From the NCBI GenBank assembly GCA_028095005.1, contig CM051460.1, positions 189,208,742 through 189,272,741 of the forward strand: a stretch of DNA of 64,000 nucleotides, in the 5' to 3' direction. The notes below the pieces were generated by a model. It had not been told where the DNA came from. It searched no databases and was given only the letters and a program-made list of their open reading frames with translations. Of this stretch, positions 12,858-25,560 are shown one piece after another. How positions within the stretch are numbered: the stretch's first letter is position 1; each line of letters begins with the position of its first letter. Position numbers and translations under genes: made by a program. Source of the stretch: Rhynchospora pubera (lineage: Eukaryota; Streptophyta; Magnoliopsida; Poales; Cyperaceae).

Positions 12858-13275
12858 CAATGTTTTTAATACCCTACCGGCCATCAAACCGGCCAAAGTG
12901 GCGGTATGCGGTTTTTACCGGTTCTACCGGTTTGTGCCGGTTTGTGTCGGTTCGTACTGACTATAGTATAATATTTATATTTATTAACATTAACTAACAA
13001 ATATGGCCACTCGGCCCAGTGGTTAGCGCGTTGGTCTCCCACAGCCCCCAACCAAGTTCGATTCTTTCGAATAACAAATGAATTTGTTGATTTTATTCAT
13101 TGAGAATTCGGAAATGAAGGGAAACGGAAACGATAACAGCCGAAATTTCCGGTATTTGACCGATTTTACCCGGTTGTTGACCAGCGGGTTTTAGGGGCCT
13201 ATTCCTACCGGGTGGTGATCCGAAACCCGGTTTTACCGGAAATTTCCGGTACCCGGTAGGGTTTTAAAAACACTG
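12858..13275. mobile_element. CAATG-ended MITE rich in ACCGG, with tRNA-like box A and box B inside
   Basis: The termini are CAATGTTTTTAATACCCTACC and, inverted, CAGTGTTTTTAAAACCCTACC. The arms carry many ACCGG/CCGGT strings that can pair. A short direct repeat ttttg (12853-12857, 13276-13280) flanks it. Between the arms lie a box A-like string cggcccagtgg (13012-13022) and a box B-like string agttcgattct (13055-13065), with the spacing of a tRNA-derived promoter. A second family member lies at 36940-37468. Confidence 0.7.
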
Positions 13276-13542
13276 TTTTGTTCTTTCAATTGTAGAGACT
13301 AGTTATTCCTTATTAGCAATTTAGTATATAAGAAATTCGAAACTAAAATTCAACAATTATATATTTATTTGAGTACCATTAAATCTATATAAAAATGGAA
13401 GAAATGCAAACATTCTCAATAATTAAGTATTTGTAAAAAAAATCAAACCATTAAGATTTGCAAACCAGTACTGTATAAATGGGCATTTTTTTTAAGTTGC
13501 ACCAGATTTTAATACACAACACCAAACAAAACAACATATGGA

Positions 13543-13546
<4 letters not shown>

Positions 13547-13580
<34 letters not shown>
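13547..13580. repeat. (AT)n microsatellite
   Basis: An uninterrupted AT dinucleotide run of about 17 units. Confidence 0.9.
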
Positions 13581-13584
<4 letters not shown>

Positions 13585-14108
13585 GGTGAGGATCCTTTGA
13601 CAATAAGATCAATGTGACAATCTTGACAATCATAAAAACATAATTATGTTCTGAAATTTAATATCCGATATGTGATATATATAAATCATGTACGTGAAGA
13701 AATATTTAATTTAATGTAATTTTGCTCGTTCACAAAAAGAGTTACTTTTATCAATAGTTTAGATATAATTATCTTTGATTTAATACCAAATAATTTTAAA
13801 GTACAATTATTCCATAAGGCGAACATTTAGATATTTAGATAATCACTATAAAAATATTCATTTTTCTATATAATTATCAAATAAATTTAGTATTAATAGA
13901 ACTTATCCTACAACAAACTGCGAGTATTGTATTGAAAGAAGTATTAAGGCGAGCAAGTAGCGCACTGCGCACACGAGAAATTGCGAGAAATGTCTTGCAC
14001 GTGAGGCGTGAGCACATCTTAGCACAAGCGGTGGAGAAATGATATTCGTTTCCCACAAAACAACCTCAAAATTTAGTAGGCCCACTCATGAAATAGTGAT
14101 TAGTGAAT

Positions 14109-14124
14109 CCCCCCCCCCCCCCCC
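14109..14124. repeat. C16 homopolymer
   Basis: Sixteen consecutive C residues stand in otherwise AT-rich DNA. Tract length is prone to assembly error. Confidence 0.85.
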
Positions 14125-15050
14125 AATCTTTTTATTTTTTTCTTTTATGGTACAGTGGATGTATACGCAGGGTGCAGTGTATCAGGGGTATTTCGATTGG
14201 AAAAATTCAATCATTGATGATTTTAAATATATTTTGATTCGGTCATATATTAAAACACTATAACGTATAGCATATTATTATTTGCTTTAGTGTTTTGCTA
14301 GGAAGTACAGTCGCTCTTATTTTTTTTAAAAAATAGCAATTTTAATATTTAAAGTATTGTCGCAATTTTAAAAATTTACTTTAAATTGTATTATAGGACT
14401 TTATAAGGGCTATTGGGCGTCCGTTGGCACTTGTTAATCACTTGGACGTCAATTAGTTCACATGATTACTGCTTTGCTTAAGACCGGTTCTATATTTTAG
14501 TTAGTTATAAAAAATACAATTTAACCTACCACTCGAAATCTTTTGTGTCTATCCTTGGTATTAATTCTCACAAATCCATCGTTGTCTCATTAATACTAAT
14601 GTACACACCCCGTCTCTTCGTGGAAGGGGAGATGTACTATGTGTCTATGTGTCGCCATCAAAGAGGTATAATGATGTATTAATGTATTTCTATCCACAAA
14701 AATAATCAAATAAATATATATATTTTTAATGTTTCAATGAATTGTTGTTAAAGTTTAATTTTCTGTATTCCGTACTCGTGATGATGTCTTTGGGTGGAAA
14801 AAAAAAGCATGAGGTGGATTAATTTAAGAAAAAATCGATAAGAGTTCAACTAAAAATGTTCTATCAATTTTCAATTCTAGATAACTTCAGTTTATTTATT
14901 TTTTCTTATTCTTAATTATTAACGCCGGAACAGTTTCATTGACAACAAATGTTGTAATTATTTCAATTGTTAGTACCGGAAACGGATTGAATGTTCATAA
15001 CAAAAAGATATGTGTTAACAAAAGTTGACTACGTAATTTATAATAACAAA

Positions 15051-15213
15051 GGGGCCGTTTGGATGTTGTAGGAATTCGGAAAATTTGCAATTACTAGGCA
15101 TAAATTAATTTATTAGGAAGTGTGTAACTTTGTAAAGAGTTTGGATTGTTTATAATAAATTTGGCATATAAAATGTTCGGAATTTGCAATTCCGGCACCA
15201 TCCAAACGGGGCC
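15051..15213. mobile_element. Tourist-like MITE, TSD aaa
   Basis: Termini ggggccgtttggat and atccaaacggggcc are inverted. The internal core 'gtgtgtaactttgtaaagag' followed by 'tttggattgtttataataaa' is shared with the other family copies. The flanks are aaa/aaa (15048-15050, 15214-15216), a 3-bp duplication as in PIF/Harbinger-derived MITEs. Confidence 0.8.
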
Positions 15214-16568
15214 AAAATAAATACGAGAATCAGTTGTACCTTTTGTATTCATATTATGTTTCTGACTAGTAATAATTAATTATATAAAAAAATATTTGAT
15301 GTTAGTACAACCTTGCCCCTTGTGTTGTGTGTCTATATATAAAATCTGTCAACAATAACTGTCAATAATAATTTGTTTGTCAACAATATAGAGCTGCTTC
15401 AATGTTACTATTTAGGGTTAAAAGACAAAAGAGAAGTCCAAAATTGACCGTTGGAAGAACATATTTATTAGACATTTAGACGCCTCTCCCTGTTCTTAAT
15501 TTAATGTTCTGAAAGTTATACTTTTGTCCTATGTAGATGTACAAGTCGACCTTCGAGAATACAAAAAGTACAACCATAATAATCATCTTAAAAAAAATTG
15601 AAGTAAATTATTTAGCGATTTAAGCGATCAAGGATTGAAAAGTTATATAACTAACCATATTCTGATCCTAAATTTATTATGTACTTCTGTTATTTAATTA
15701 TCGGGTCGATATCAGGTGTCCGGCATTTATGTAATCTATATATGGCATAATTTAGTTTCCCAGTAAAGTATTTGTATGCTAATATTTGAGTAATTAATTC
15801 CAACGTACATTTATTGTGCAGTTAACGTATCCATCTTGCAGTGCCCTGCCTAATAGAAAAAAAAATGTATTCATGTGTTTTTTATACGGGCAGTGCTCAG
15901 GACAACAGAGTTTTTACTCAGAGCAACATTAATTTTTTTCAAATGACTATACTACCTCTCCCGGCATAAATGAGGATTATATTTTGTTGGCCATGAAGTC
16001 GTAAAATGTCGCACGTGAAGTGATAAACTGGAAAAGAAGAAAAGTAGAAATAAATTACAAAATATCAATCTACCATTAGAAATTAAAAAGAAAAAAAAAT
16101 GAATTAGCCCTAACCTAAATGAGATGTAGAGTTTACTGTATTTGAATGAATCCTTCACTATATATAGTTGAGAAAATGTGGAGATGATAGATCGTTAAAA
16201 GAGAGGGGAGAGGATGGCCAGGGCCCGGAGTGAAGAGGAGGGATTGAAAGTTAGTGGCGAGGTTGAGTTGTTCAGAGAAGAACAAATTAGTCATTTTTAA
16301 AAAAAAATATGTTACTCGAAGGAAAAAGTCCGTTGTCCAAAACACTTTCCGTTTTATACCATTAGACAAGTCAGATTTTTATCAAATTTAGACCGATCGA
16401 GTGACACACAATTTGACCCATTTATGAGACAATTTGAATATTCTTAAGAATTACTTTGACTAACTTCTCTTATGGTTGATTATACAAAATCCAAATTAAC
16501 AGAAGCCAGCACGTATCAAATAAAATATATATATAATTAATGACTGTTATCAATATATTATTATATAT
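15214..16568. other. AT-rich spacer
   Basis: Frames of 68-78 codons on the minus strand (15952-16369) overlap each other and show no recognisable motif. No gene is called. Confidence 0.4.
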
Positions 16569-16738
16569 GGGTGTATTTGGATGAGTCATGAATAAAAAAT
16601 AAAAATAAGAAATTTCGGTATGCGTACTTATCCAAATTTCTTATTCTTGTGTTGTTTGGGTTGCACAAGAATAAGAATAAGCACACATACCAAAATTTTT
16701 TATTCTTATTCCTTATTCAAGGCTCATCCAAACACACA
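16569..16738. mobile_element. palindromic MITE of the GTGTGTTTGGATGAGC family
   Basis: The left end 'gtgtatttggatgagtcatg' is the inverse of the right end 'aggctcatccaaacacac'. The element folds about a centre near 16650. The degraded relative at 6161-6310 confirms a family. Downstream, 16740-17130 holds similar 'attcctag/aagctattc' strings, probably another decayed element. Confidence 0.75.
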
Positions 16739-17157
16739 TATAACATATTGGGAATATGGAAGGAAGGAATAAGAATTTTAGGAAGAAAATATTGGGAACT
16801 GTGTAACTTTGGGAAGAGTGTTATTCCAGAAAGAAAAAATGTTGTTTTGATGGTGAGTTAGAAATAAACAAATTAATATTAATTTAAATCAATTATTAAA
16901 AATTTTTATTTTAATATTAAATAAAGTACTAATTAAAAAGTACACATAATTTCATTTAGCTATTAGTATTTAGCTAATTTTGTTGAAATTATGTATATAT
17001 AATTGTTGAAAGAAGCTATTCCTAGGAAAAAATTATTATTCTCCTTATTCCTAACTTGTTTGGATGCCTAAGAAGAAGCTATTCCTAGAAATTAAGAAGC
17101 TATTCTTTCTTATTCCCAAACAATTCAAACATGCCCGAATGAATGTACGCTTCAAAC

Positions 17158-18926
17158 TGTTGGAGTTATGTCCTAGAAGTCAATAATTTAATGACTTAAA
17201 TATTAGTTTATGTTATGAATGATATTTTGTCATTTGTTCCTAGGTTTATTATTGACATATCATTCAGGTTGAGGATCTGAATTGTAGATCTCTGTGGATC
17301 ATTCTTTAGAATGACAATAATAAATCTAAATGGTCCATAATCTTGATAATTAACAAGGGATATTAATTATCATATAAGATTAGTATGCAAGTTAAGTGAT
17401 GATTAAGTTCTACAAATCATAGGTAAAGAGTTACCGACTTAATTGCATATGTGTATGTTATGGAACATAGCACATGACTTGACCCAACGAAATAAATATA
17501 TGGATTGTGTTATGTGTCATTATTTATTTCGTTATGATTTTGGTTCTAAGTTTGAGATGATTATCTTTTCCACATGAGGATAGGTTCTATAAATCTTGTC
17601 TACCGCTGATTCCCGTTAAGGGCTGCTATACGGACTTGATTTATGTTCTCTTGAATTGTGCGGGGAAAAGCTAATCATCAAGAAAACCGTATGTCCCTCA
17701 TTAATTCACTTAGTGAGTGACGATATCTGTTTGGGCCCCTTGATGGAGTTGGATCGTATGCGCGCAACTAAGCGATCAACTCTAGATCAAGAAACGTATA
17801 ATCTGCAAGAATGACACATTCCTATCTTGGATTATACGATGATATAGTGAGACATAAGAATCAAAATAGAGAAACATATTTATTCTCTTATGCAGGATTG
17901 AAATATTGTAGCAGTACACTATTTATGCGAATTGGGAATCATAACGTGTTGCTAGATACTGCTTATGATTATTGGAATTAAATAACGATTTAATTCCATG
18001 GCCAACATAGCATAAATCCTCAAAGGGTCACACAAATAGGACATTAATCACACAGTGCATTATTTATTTATTCGCAGCAGTAAGTACTATGAAAATATGA
18101 TAAGATTGATTAATTAATTATATACCGTTGTGAACCGTTATAATTAATTAAGTCAATGGATCATATAGAAATAAATTAATGCATTAACTAATCCTAAAAT
18201 AATTATTAATGTGTTAATAATTAATTTAGTTCAACACAATTTTAATATAAATGGTTATATTAATTAATTGGGCCGTTATTTGGTAGCAAATAAATTGCCC
18301 AATTAAAGAGCAAATAAATGGGGTTTTAATTAATAGAATTAGAGAGTAAATTGAGTGGATTAAGTGGCCCATATAGGCCCATTTCGTGGCTGCCCAATAT
18401 GGTGGTAGGTGGGATGGCATAGTTGTAATTATGCAAGAGGTCAATTAGGTTTTGTGCTCTATATAAGGACCACTTATGAGTGCCTCCACCTAGCTTTTCT
18501 CTCTCCTCTCATTCCTCCCATAGAGGCCACCACTTTCATCCTCTCTTTCTCTCTTTTGCTCATGTGTTGAGCTATTTTCTCTCCACTTAATCAAGGTTGT
18601 TGATTGATGCAAGAGAGAAAACCATAAGGAATAGGCTTGTTCTTTGGGTATGCTAGCACGTACCTTGTAGAACGTGATTAATCCTCCTTGGTGGACTCGA
18701 GGGTGGCTACTAGACGTGGTGGAGACGGTGGAGAAGGCACGTCATCGATTCCCATGCCTTGGTCGAACCCCGCGAATACGATTTCGCGGGAGATACAAAC
18801 TTCCACCCCCTTTCTCTTTGGTGTCGATTGAACTTAAGTGCTAGATCCTTTCTCTTGTGTGTTGTTTTAATGGTTTAATTAAATATAATTAGCACAAAAA
18901 ATTTAAAATTAACACACTTCCTAACA
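17158..18926 (+). mobile_element. solo LTR of an Angela/BARE-like Copia element
   Basis: It begins TGTTGGAGTTATGTCCTAGA and ends CTTCCTAACA, so it has TG...CA termini with TGTTG/CAACA-like inverted ends. It is flanked by a perfect 5-bp duplication, caaac, at 17153-17157 and 18927-18931. The length of 1769 bp and the opening sequence resemble Angela/BARE-type LTRs (family knowledge). A TATA box (tatataagg) stands at about 18460, followed by a CT-rich leader. No internal region is present, so the element was probably reduced by LTR-LTR recombination. Confidence 0.88.
18459..18468 (+). promoter_or_regulatory. TATA box of the solo LTR
   Basis: The string 'ctatataagg' is followed by a CT-rich stretch resembling a transcribed leader. 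It lies about 470 bp before the LTR end, a plausible U3/R position. Confidence 0.55.
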
Positions 18927-18931
18927 CAAAC

Positions 18932-20860
18932 TACATGGTCTTAATGGATCTATACTATGATATATTGGACATCAAACAGTTTAGAAGTTCTATTCTGTTG
19001 CAAAAATTCTTAAATGGAAAATTTTTTTAATGACATTATAATTTGGAAATTAACTAAAGTACACTCCGGCATACAAATCGTTCCCTCATATGCCGGAGTC
19101 GTTTCCGAAATTTAAAATTTAAATAGTCAATCTAAACCGTTTAAGTTGTTTTTGTCTTCTTTTTCTCCTTCACTTTATCTCGCTTAGCGTAGTGGCATGG
19201 GCAATGTGCGAATGTCACATTATCATGCAAAATTATATTCTTAATTAAATGTCTTTTATGTTCTACTAAAATAAACGAAACCTCTCCGCTAGCGGATTCA
19301 ACATTAACTCAAGTATAGAGATTGGGTTATTAAATAATTTATGTTTGTATAATTTTGTATTATTGGATTATTGTCTATAAAATTTTCATAAAAATATGAA
19401 AATTTTCATTAGCTAGTTTGGCGTTACCAAACATGGTCCGAACTAGAACAAGACCTAGTTCGCCACCTTGTTCTAGTTCTACCAAAATCATGAAATTAGA
19501 ACTAGAACTAGAATAAGTTTTCTTCTAATTCTTATTCTAGTTATGACCATTTGCCAAACATAAATGATAGTATTCAATTAGCAGCATTTAATATGGTACT
19601 TAATCCTACCGAAAAAAAAAATTCTCCGCCAATAATCCTCTATATAGTGACGCTTTGACTACGTCTTTATTCGTCACTCATCCTAATTGTCTATGCCGTG
19701 GTTCTTCTTTTTTTTTTAAAATTAGAAAATTTTGACAGAGATTGTTAAGGAAATTACAAAAAGAAAAAACTTTAAAACACTAAATGTACCTCCTAATTAA
19801 CTCAAACAAACTACGGTAATACACTAGTTAACACAGACAAGGTCTTATAAATCGGACGGTTCCTATTGTACGTACCTATACGCATTTTCATCAAACATCG
19901 TAACTATTTGCATTTTCATCTTCAATCACCCTATAGATGTTAAATTACGACTTAACTTGAAATGCACAAGAGGTAGGAAGAAATGATGAATTAAAATGAC
20001 TGATTGGATTGTGAAAACTACCCCTAATCGACATCGGACGGATGTGGATCTAAAGACAGGATACTTGGTACGGCAATTAGAATGTTTCATCTTCTATTTT
20101 AAAGGAATGTTTCAACTAATCTCTACTGTTAACATTTTTTTTGTGACAATTTTGCACGTTAGCTGTACTGTGAAGTATTAATGGCCATAAAGCTCAGTTT
20201 CGATTCAACTAAACTAATGTTTTCTAACAACATTTGTGTTCCTTGAAAAACGAACAAAAATATTCCCTTTGCTACATCAGCAATGCAACATTTTTTTTCT
20301 CGATTAGTTCCATAACATCTCTATCCTTACAATTTCAAATTTTAGAATAATAAGTATGATAAAAACAAAGGCTGATTTAGATATATGTCACTGTAAAACT
20401 TTGAAATTAATTAGAAAAATGACATTATTAAACGACAAATTATTTTTATGCCACTACAAAATAATAAAAAATAGTTTTATACCATCCAATTGTAGGACCA
20501 TTTAACCATTTTAAATAGGCCATTGTAAAATTTAAAAAGTCGAGATATGCCGTCGCAAATGAAATAACGAGTTTTATTCCTCGACTTAGTATACTTTGTT
20601 ATTCATTTATTTTCTAAAGATAAAAAAAGAACACCAATCTAAGTGGAGCGAGCATATCAATGCATCTAGAAAATATAATGGCCATTATAGTATTTAGTTG
20701 TATTTTCACAAAACCAGTAAAGTAGTTATGTACTAAAGAAGATATATAATATGAAGATGACAAAAAAAAATTATGATTACACCAAACAATGGTATTGGCA
20801 GAACGAATAATGAGGATTTTTTTTGTGCGTGATATCTCTTATTTATATATATATATATAT
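18932..20860. other. AT-rich spacer
   Basis: It contains a small hairpin (actccggcata ... tatgccggagt, 19062-19102) and a probable MITE at about 19413-19562. No gene is recognised. Confidence 0.4.
19413..19562. mobile_element. probable MITE with CTAGTTCT-rich centre
   Basis: The left strings gtttggc and 'atggtccgaactagaacaag' are inverted against 'cttattctagttatgaccat' and gccaaac at the right. The centre repeats ctagttcta/tagaactag. No clear target duplication is visible. Confidence 0.45.
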
Positions 20861-22468
20861 TGATCATATTTGGCACCAAAATATTACCCAAACCAATGAT
20901 ATTCACTGTACTTTTGCATTATATTTTGCAAGATTGGACACTGTCGTGAAATTTGACTTGTTTTGTAGGAACTTGGTGGATTGGACACAATAATTGCATA
21001 AAATGGTGGATTTTGAAGAATAAAATGACTGAAAGGAGTCCATAGCATTGTAGAGCTCATCCTAAGCTTTTCCAACGATCTTTGAATCATCTCAATCGGA
21101 GTCCGGATGAAGAAATTATGGTCAAAATACTATCAATCCTCAATTCTGGAATTTTGGTCCGAAATTGGTCCAAAATTTATACATTTCAGACCGAAATTTC
21201 CAGATTTCGGTCCGAAATTTCTTGTATGGAAAGTTATTTTTGGTAATTTTCAAAGAAGGAAGGATCCCCTCTTGCCCTAGCCGCCTCCTGGTCTTTCCCT
21301 ATGTGTTTTTAAGCATGAATTTCGACTAGAGTCGCATCCCACCTGCCATACAATAATTTCCACCTTTTTCACCACCGTTCTCACGCCGAAAGGCGTGGGA
21401 TTCCACCTCTCGCAGCGGAGCACGTCCATAGCAGCAACTTTGGAGCGATTCTGGACGCGATAGCGGTAGAACCGATCCAACCACGACTTCGGACGATCGA
21501 TATCTTGAGTTAGAAGCGATATTTGGTTTATTCGTTCCTTTTCTCTTGATATTTTGATTTGATGTAGTTTGTATCTTATTTTTCTTGCATGTTAGAATAA
21601 TTAATGATGTCTTAGTAGTATTTAGTAGATTAGTTTAGTATTTTGTGATAACTTGATTGCTTTATATTATGATATGTGATATGTTTTGTTGAGAATTATA
21701 TCTTGCTTGGTTAATTTAATTGTTTGTTTGACTGTTTACCTATTGATGAACTGCAGCACCATTAGGACATTAAACTAGAACAAATAATTAGTTATTTAAG
21801 CACTTGAGGTAAGCCAATCGCTCGAAAGAGGTGGTTAGTTTGCGACCGAAAGGTGTAACTTTTACTGATCCGAAAGGACTTTAAATACCTCTAGAAATCC
21901 AACTAAACATACTTAAATAGCTAAATCAGAACGAAAGTATATGTTTAGTTGTTTATGTGGCAAAAATCGAGTTCCAAGTCAAGTCAGAACCGAAATCGCG
22001 ACAGCTGAGGTTAGGACTTAGGTCTGGTCGTCCAGTAGCCTTCACATAACATTGTGTAAAGATATCAAGTTGAAACAAGAGGTTTAAAGTAAGTTTTGGA
22101 CAGAAAAAGTATGGATTTAGGTCCGAAATCCATACATTTCGGTCTGAAATATGCCTATGTCTCGGTAAAAATTGTAGGCAAAGGTGCTTTAGAGCTAAAC
22201 TAATTGAACACGAAACCCTAGGACATCCTTGCATTTATTTAGAGTCCAGAAAATACCAAAAATAATTTATTTAATTGCACTTTAGATAATTGTATTTCTA
22301 AATCATAAAACTCCAAAAATTAATTGTCTAGCTTTCATGAGGAAGTAAAGCCTAGTAATCAGTTGTATCGTCCCTTGGGTTCGACCCTAAAGCTTAACTA
22401 AAACGACTAGTGAGGTTAGCTCTAGGTTATAAATTTATTTGATATCCTAGGTTTCAATTCCTTCATCA
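20861..22468 (+). mobile_element. 5' LTR of a Gypsy-type element
   Basis: It ends ...CCTTCATCA two bases before a primer-binding site at 22471. It probably starts at TGATCATATTTGG (20861), though the start is less certain because the flank is an AT repeat. The LTR contains several copies of the motif GGTCCGAAATTT in both orientations (21150-21225 and 22118-22150). Length is about 1.6 kb. Confidence 0.65.
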
Positions 22469-22470
22469 AA

Positions 22471-22489
22471 TTGGCGCCGTTGCCGGGGA
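22471..22489 (+). other. primer-binding site (Gypsy type)
   Basis: The string ttggcgccgttgccgggga immediately follows the LTR and is the usual primer site context of plant Gypsy elements (often assigned to tRNA-Asp). Confidence 0.75.
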
Positions 22490-22600
22490 CGGTATTGATA
22501 TTAGAATTTATTTTAGTAACGAGAGACTAGATATTGTATCTTTCATTTATTTATTATTATTATTATTTTTAAAAAAAGATAAAAATTCACTTGTATCACC

Positions 22601-23691
22601 ATGTTTTATTCTTTTCAGCACCGTGAACTTGAAATAAAGGACAATTGGAGGAAACGAGGAGATTCAAAGGATGCAAGCATGCAACGTTTATATCACCAAC
22701 TCAATTTGGTGAATAATAAGATAAAGACAGCATCCAAGGAAAGATGGAGCCAGCATCAAGATCGACTCAACCATCAACTCAATTTGGTGAACGACACGAT
22801 AAAGAAAGCTTGTGGAGGAAGACAACTTGATACAAGCCCCATACATGATGCATATAACTTTGGTTTGGCCAACAACTCTTGTTTTTCTTGGTATAATTCA
22901 TGTTTAATGTCTCAAGATGAATCTAGATCGAATTTCATGGCTGAAATTTCTAATTCTGAATTACTTTTGCAATTGTCAAATGATGAATTGATATGTGAAG
23001 ATTTTATGGACAAGCAAAAAAACAAAATGAGAAAATTCTTGAAAAATTTAATTCTCTATCATCTAAGTTCAAAACTCTTACTACACAATTAGAAAAGATG
23101 CTTGAGACCACAATTGTTCAAGAAACATGTTCTTCATACATATCACAAGATGGACAAAAAGATAAAGTGACATTGCAAAGTAATAAAGAATTAGATAGTT
23201 TTAGTACTTTGAAAGAAATTGCAATTTGTTATGAGACTGATAGTGATGATGACACAAATTTTGAAGAACAAGAGAAAATAGAAAAACCAAAAGTTGTAGC
23301 ACCTCCATCCATTATCCTTCCAATTTTTATTCCATTTAGATTAACTTATATTGACAAATCTAATGAGTTGGAATTGAAGGATCCTCCAATTAGTCCTATT
23401 ATTAATGAATTTGAAAAAAAGAAAGATGGTGGTACACCTCTCGAAGTCGAGGCATCCGACATGATAAATGGAAAAATCACCAAAATCGACTTGAGCTCTC
23501 AACTTGAAAGATGCTTGAAGAATTATGATGTGATGGAAGACGGCAAACCACGAATCAAGTATCACATCACAATCGAGCGAAGCAAAATGACATCCAAACA
23601 AGAAATCACCAAGCATGTTTCGAGGATCTTTCTCAAGTACTTTTGGGTGAATTATGATGCGCTAAATGGACGTAAAGTGAAGATAAGATGA
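22601..23691 (+). pseudogene. broken ORF of the Gypsy-type element, no known domain
   Basis: The frame starting at the ATG 22601 runs 163 codons. A second frame (ATG 23098, 197 codons) is open upstream of that ATG back to an A-rich run near 23015-23025, so a single frameshift in that run probably split one ORF. The N-terminal part has two copies of a HQLNLVN-type motif (residues 32-38 and 58-64). The middle is lysine/glutamate-rich and coiled-coil-like. The C-terminal part is acidic and then basic. No zinc knuckle, protease or polymerase motif is visible. I do not recognise its function. It may be a degenerate gag-like or accessory ORF. Confidence 0.5.
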
Positions 23692-23699
23692 ACATGAGA

Positions 23700-25560
23700 G
23701 GTGGTCAAGCTCGTGACCTAAAACAAGCGCTTCTTGGGAGGCAACCCAAGTCCTAAAATTTTTATTTAATTATTTAGTTAAATTTTCTATCAAAAAAAAA
23801 ATTCATGGTTGGTTTGGAATTTATTGTTGGAAATGCAGGTTTTGATTGATTGTGGATGTCCTACTTGTGACTCGCGCTAGAGCAACACGGTTCGGAGAGC
23901 AAAAAAGTTCACGGCCCACGCACGACCTCATGTGAGTTGCAGGCCACAAGAAAACAAGCCACGATGTTCGCACGCTCCAACACAGTTTTCACAAGCTCCA
24001 GCGAAGGTTTTGCACGCCTCACTGCCGCTCGATCAGACGTCTCACTGCCGCATTTTGAAATTCCAGCGTTAAAAGTCAAATTTTCTCCACAACAAACTTG
24101 AAGGACCTCTATGTGGACATGCTGAAAAAATTTCGTGACGATTGAGCGATAGAGACCAAAATTCATTGATTTAAAGTGAAAATTTCGGTCCAAAATTTGT
24201 GGATTTTGGTCCGAAATTTGTGATGGACAGCACGATTTTTACGTAATAATGAATTGGTACGCTTCCATTTTCACTCTTTTTACTTAATCTGTGAATGTTC
24301 AGCACTGGGACAGTGCTTTGTTCAGTTTGGGTGGGGGATAAAGAGTAAAAATTGTAAAATATGCAACATTTTGGTTCGAAATTTTTAAATTTTGGTCCAA
24401 AATTTTTGCTATTTGCACTGTTTTGCTCCATTTTGAATGCTGAAAAATAAAAAAAATTAAATTTGGATGCATGCTTGATCTCTGTCTTGGTTAAATTGAT
24501 GAAGTTGCTCACTGTTTCACATTGTTCGAATTTTAAAAGTATTTTTGAAAATTTTTCTCAAGGACTCTTGATTGTTTCAATGCTTTAAATTGATTTGTGC
24601 ACCAATAGACCGAGTTAGAAATTAGTTTTAGAGTTAAGAATCTGAATTTGGATGCTTGAAAATTGTCAAAATGGTCTAAGTCAAATCTCACAAGTTTTTG
24701 TCGAGTGAACGATTTTATTTCTTGCAAACTTTTGTTTAAAAAGAGATTTTATGAACTTTGAAAATTATAAGATAAATCTGGATGTTATTGAACGCTTGAA
24801 TCACCAACGAGCAAAACTTAAACTGATAAAAATTTAAATAGTTGTGAAAACGAGGATGCACCGAGGCCTTCTTCCACCAACTTAGCCACAAATTGGAGGG
24901 TATTGGAGTTAATTATAAGTTGTCAGGAATTATAACTCAAAGATCTCGAGGTATAATTGGATAGTTTATAATTAATTCCTATCGGACCTGGTACGAAAGC
25001 ATTGATAAAGGAGTTGTTGAGTATTATGGCTCAAGTGTACCGTGGCCATAGTCGAGAAACACCCGTCCAACCTCCCTAGCGCGACATGTGCTATTAGCAA
25101 ACTTAAGGCCAATGACACCGCATTATATCCTCTAGGGTGTAAAACCCCACGACTCGACTTGCACAAATTAAATTTGTTTCAAGAAGGATTCGTTATAAAA
25201 TTTTCGACTTTGATAAAATTTCTTTACAAATTTTTGCGAGACATGGAAAAGAACGGACAAATGAAATTGAGTTGGCAATTGTATTGACAAAGAGAAGTTA
25301 GGATTCTTGACATGAAAAATGAAATTCATTTGGGATAAGAAATGTACAAATTTAATTTGAATGAAAACTAAACCCATTCCCTTGAAATAAATTTTTGAGC
25401 TTGCTTTAATTTATTGTGTGAAACTTTTGAGTAAATTTGAATGATCGATTTTTTATGACATTATTTGGTTTGAGATAATTTGATTGTAAGTCTAAGTATG
25501 GTCAATTCCTTTGAACTTAGGATATTGTTTGAGGACAAACAGTGCGCATTCATTTTTTTC
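23700..25560 (+). other. 3' non-coding region of the Gypsy-type element
   Basis: No coding signal. The GGTCCRAAATTT motif recurs at about 24187, 24207, 24373 and 24391, as in the 5' LTR. The stretch ends close to a C-rich tract (about 25560) where an LTR would be expected. Confidence 0.5.

Larger units (their letters stand above)
13276..15050. other. AT-rich spacer with simple repeats
   Basis: It holds an (AT)n run and a 16-base C tract. No gene is recognised. Confidence 0.45.
20861..25560 (+). mobile_element. non-autonomous Gypsy-type LTR element, 3' LTR missing
   Basis: The order is: LTR (20861-22468), primer-binding site ttggcgccgttgccgggga (22471), a broken frame of about 360 codons (22601-23691), the string cttcttgggaggcaaccc (about 23730) that commonly follows pol in plant Gypsy elements of this type, and about 1.8 kb of non-coding 3' region. 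A 'gaggacaaac' string near 25530, typical of the region before the polypurine tract, is followed by unrelated DNA, not by an LTR. No protease, reverse transcriptase, RNase H or integrase is visible. Clade assignment (Tat/Athila-like) rests only on the primer site and the 3' string. Confidence 0.7.

Noticed and set aside
13012..13065. A genuine tRNA gene at the box A/box B strings
   Set aside because: No cloverleaf can be formed. The acceptor stem and anticodon arm are absent, and the strings lie inside a MITE.
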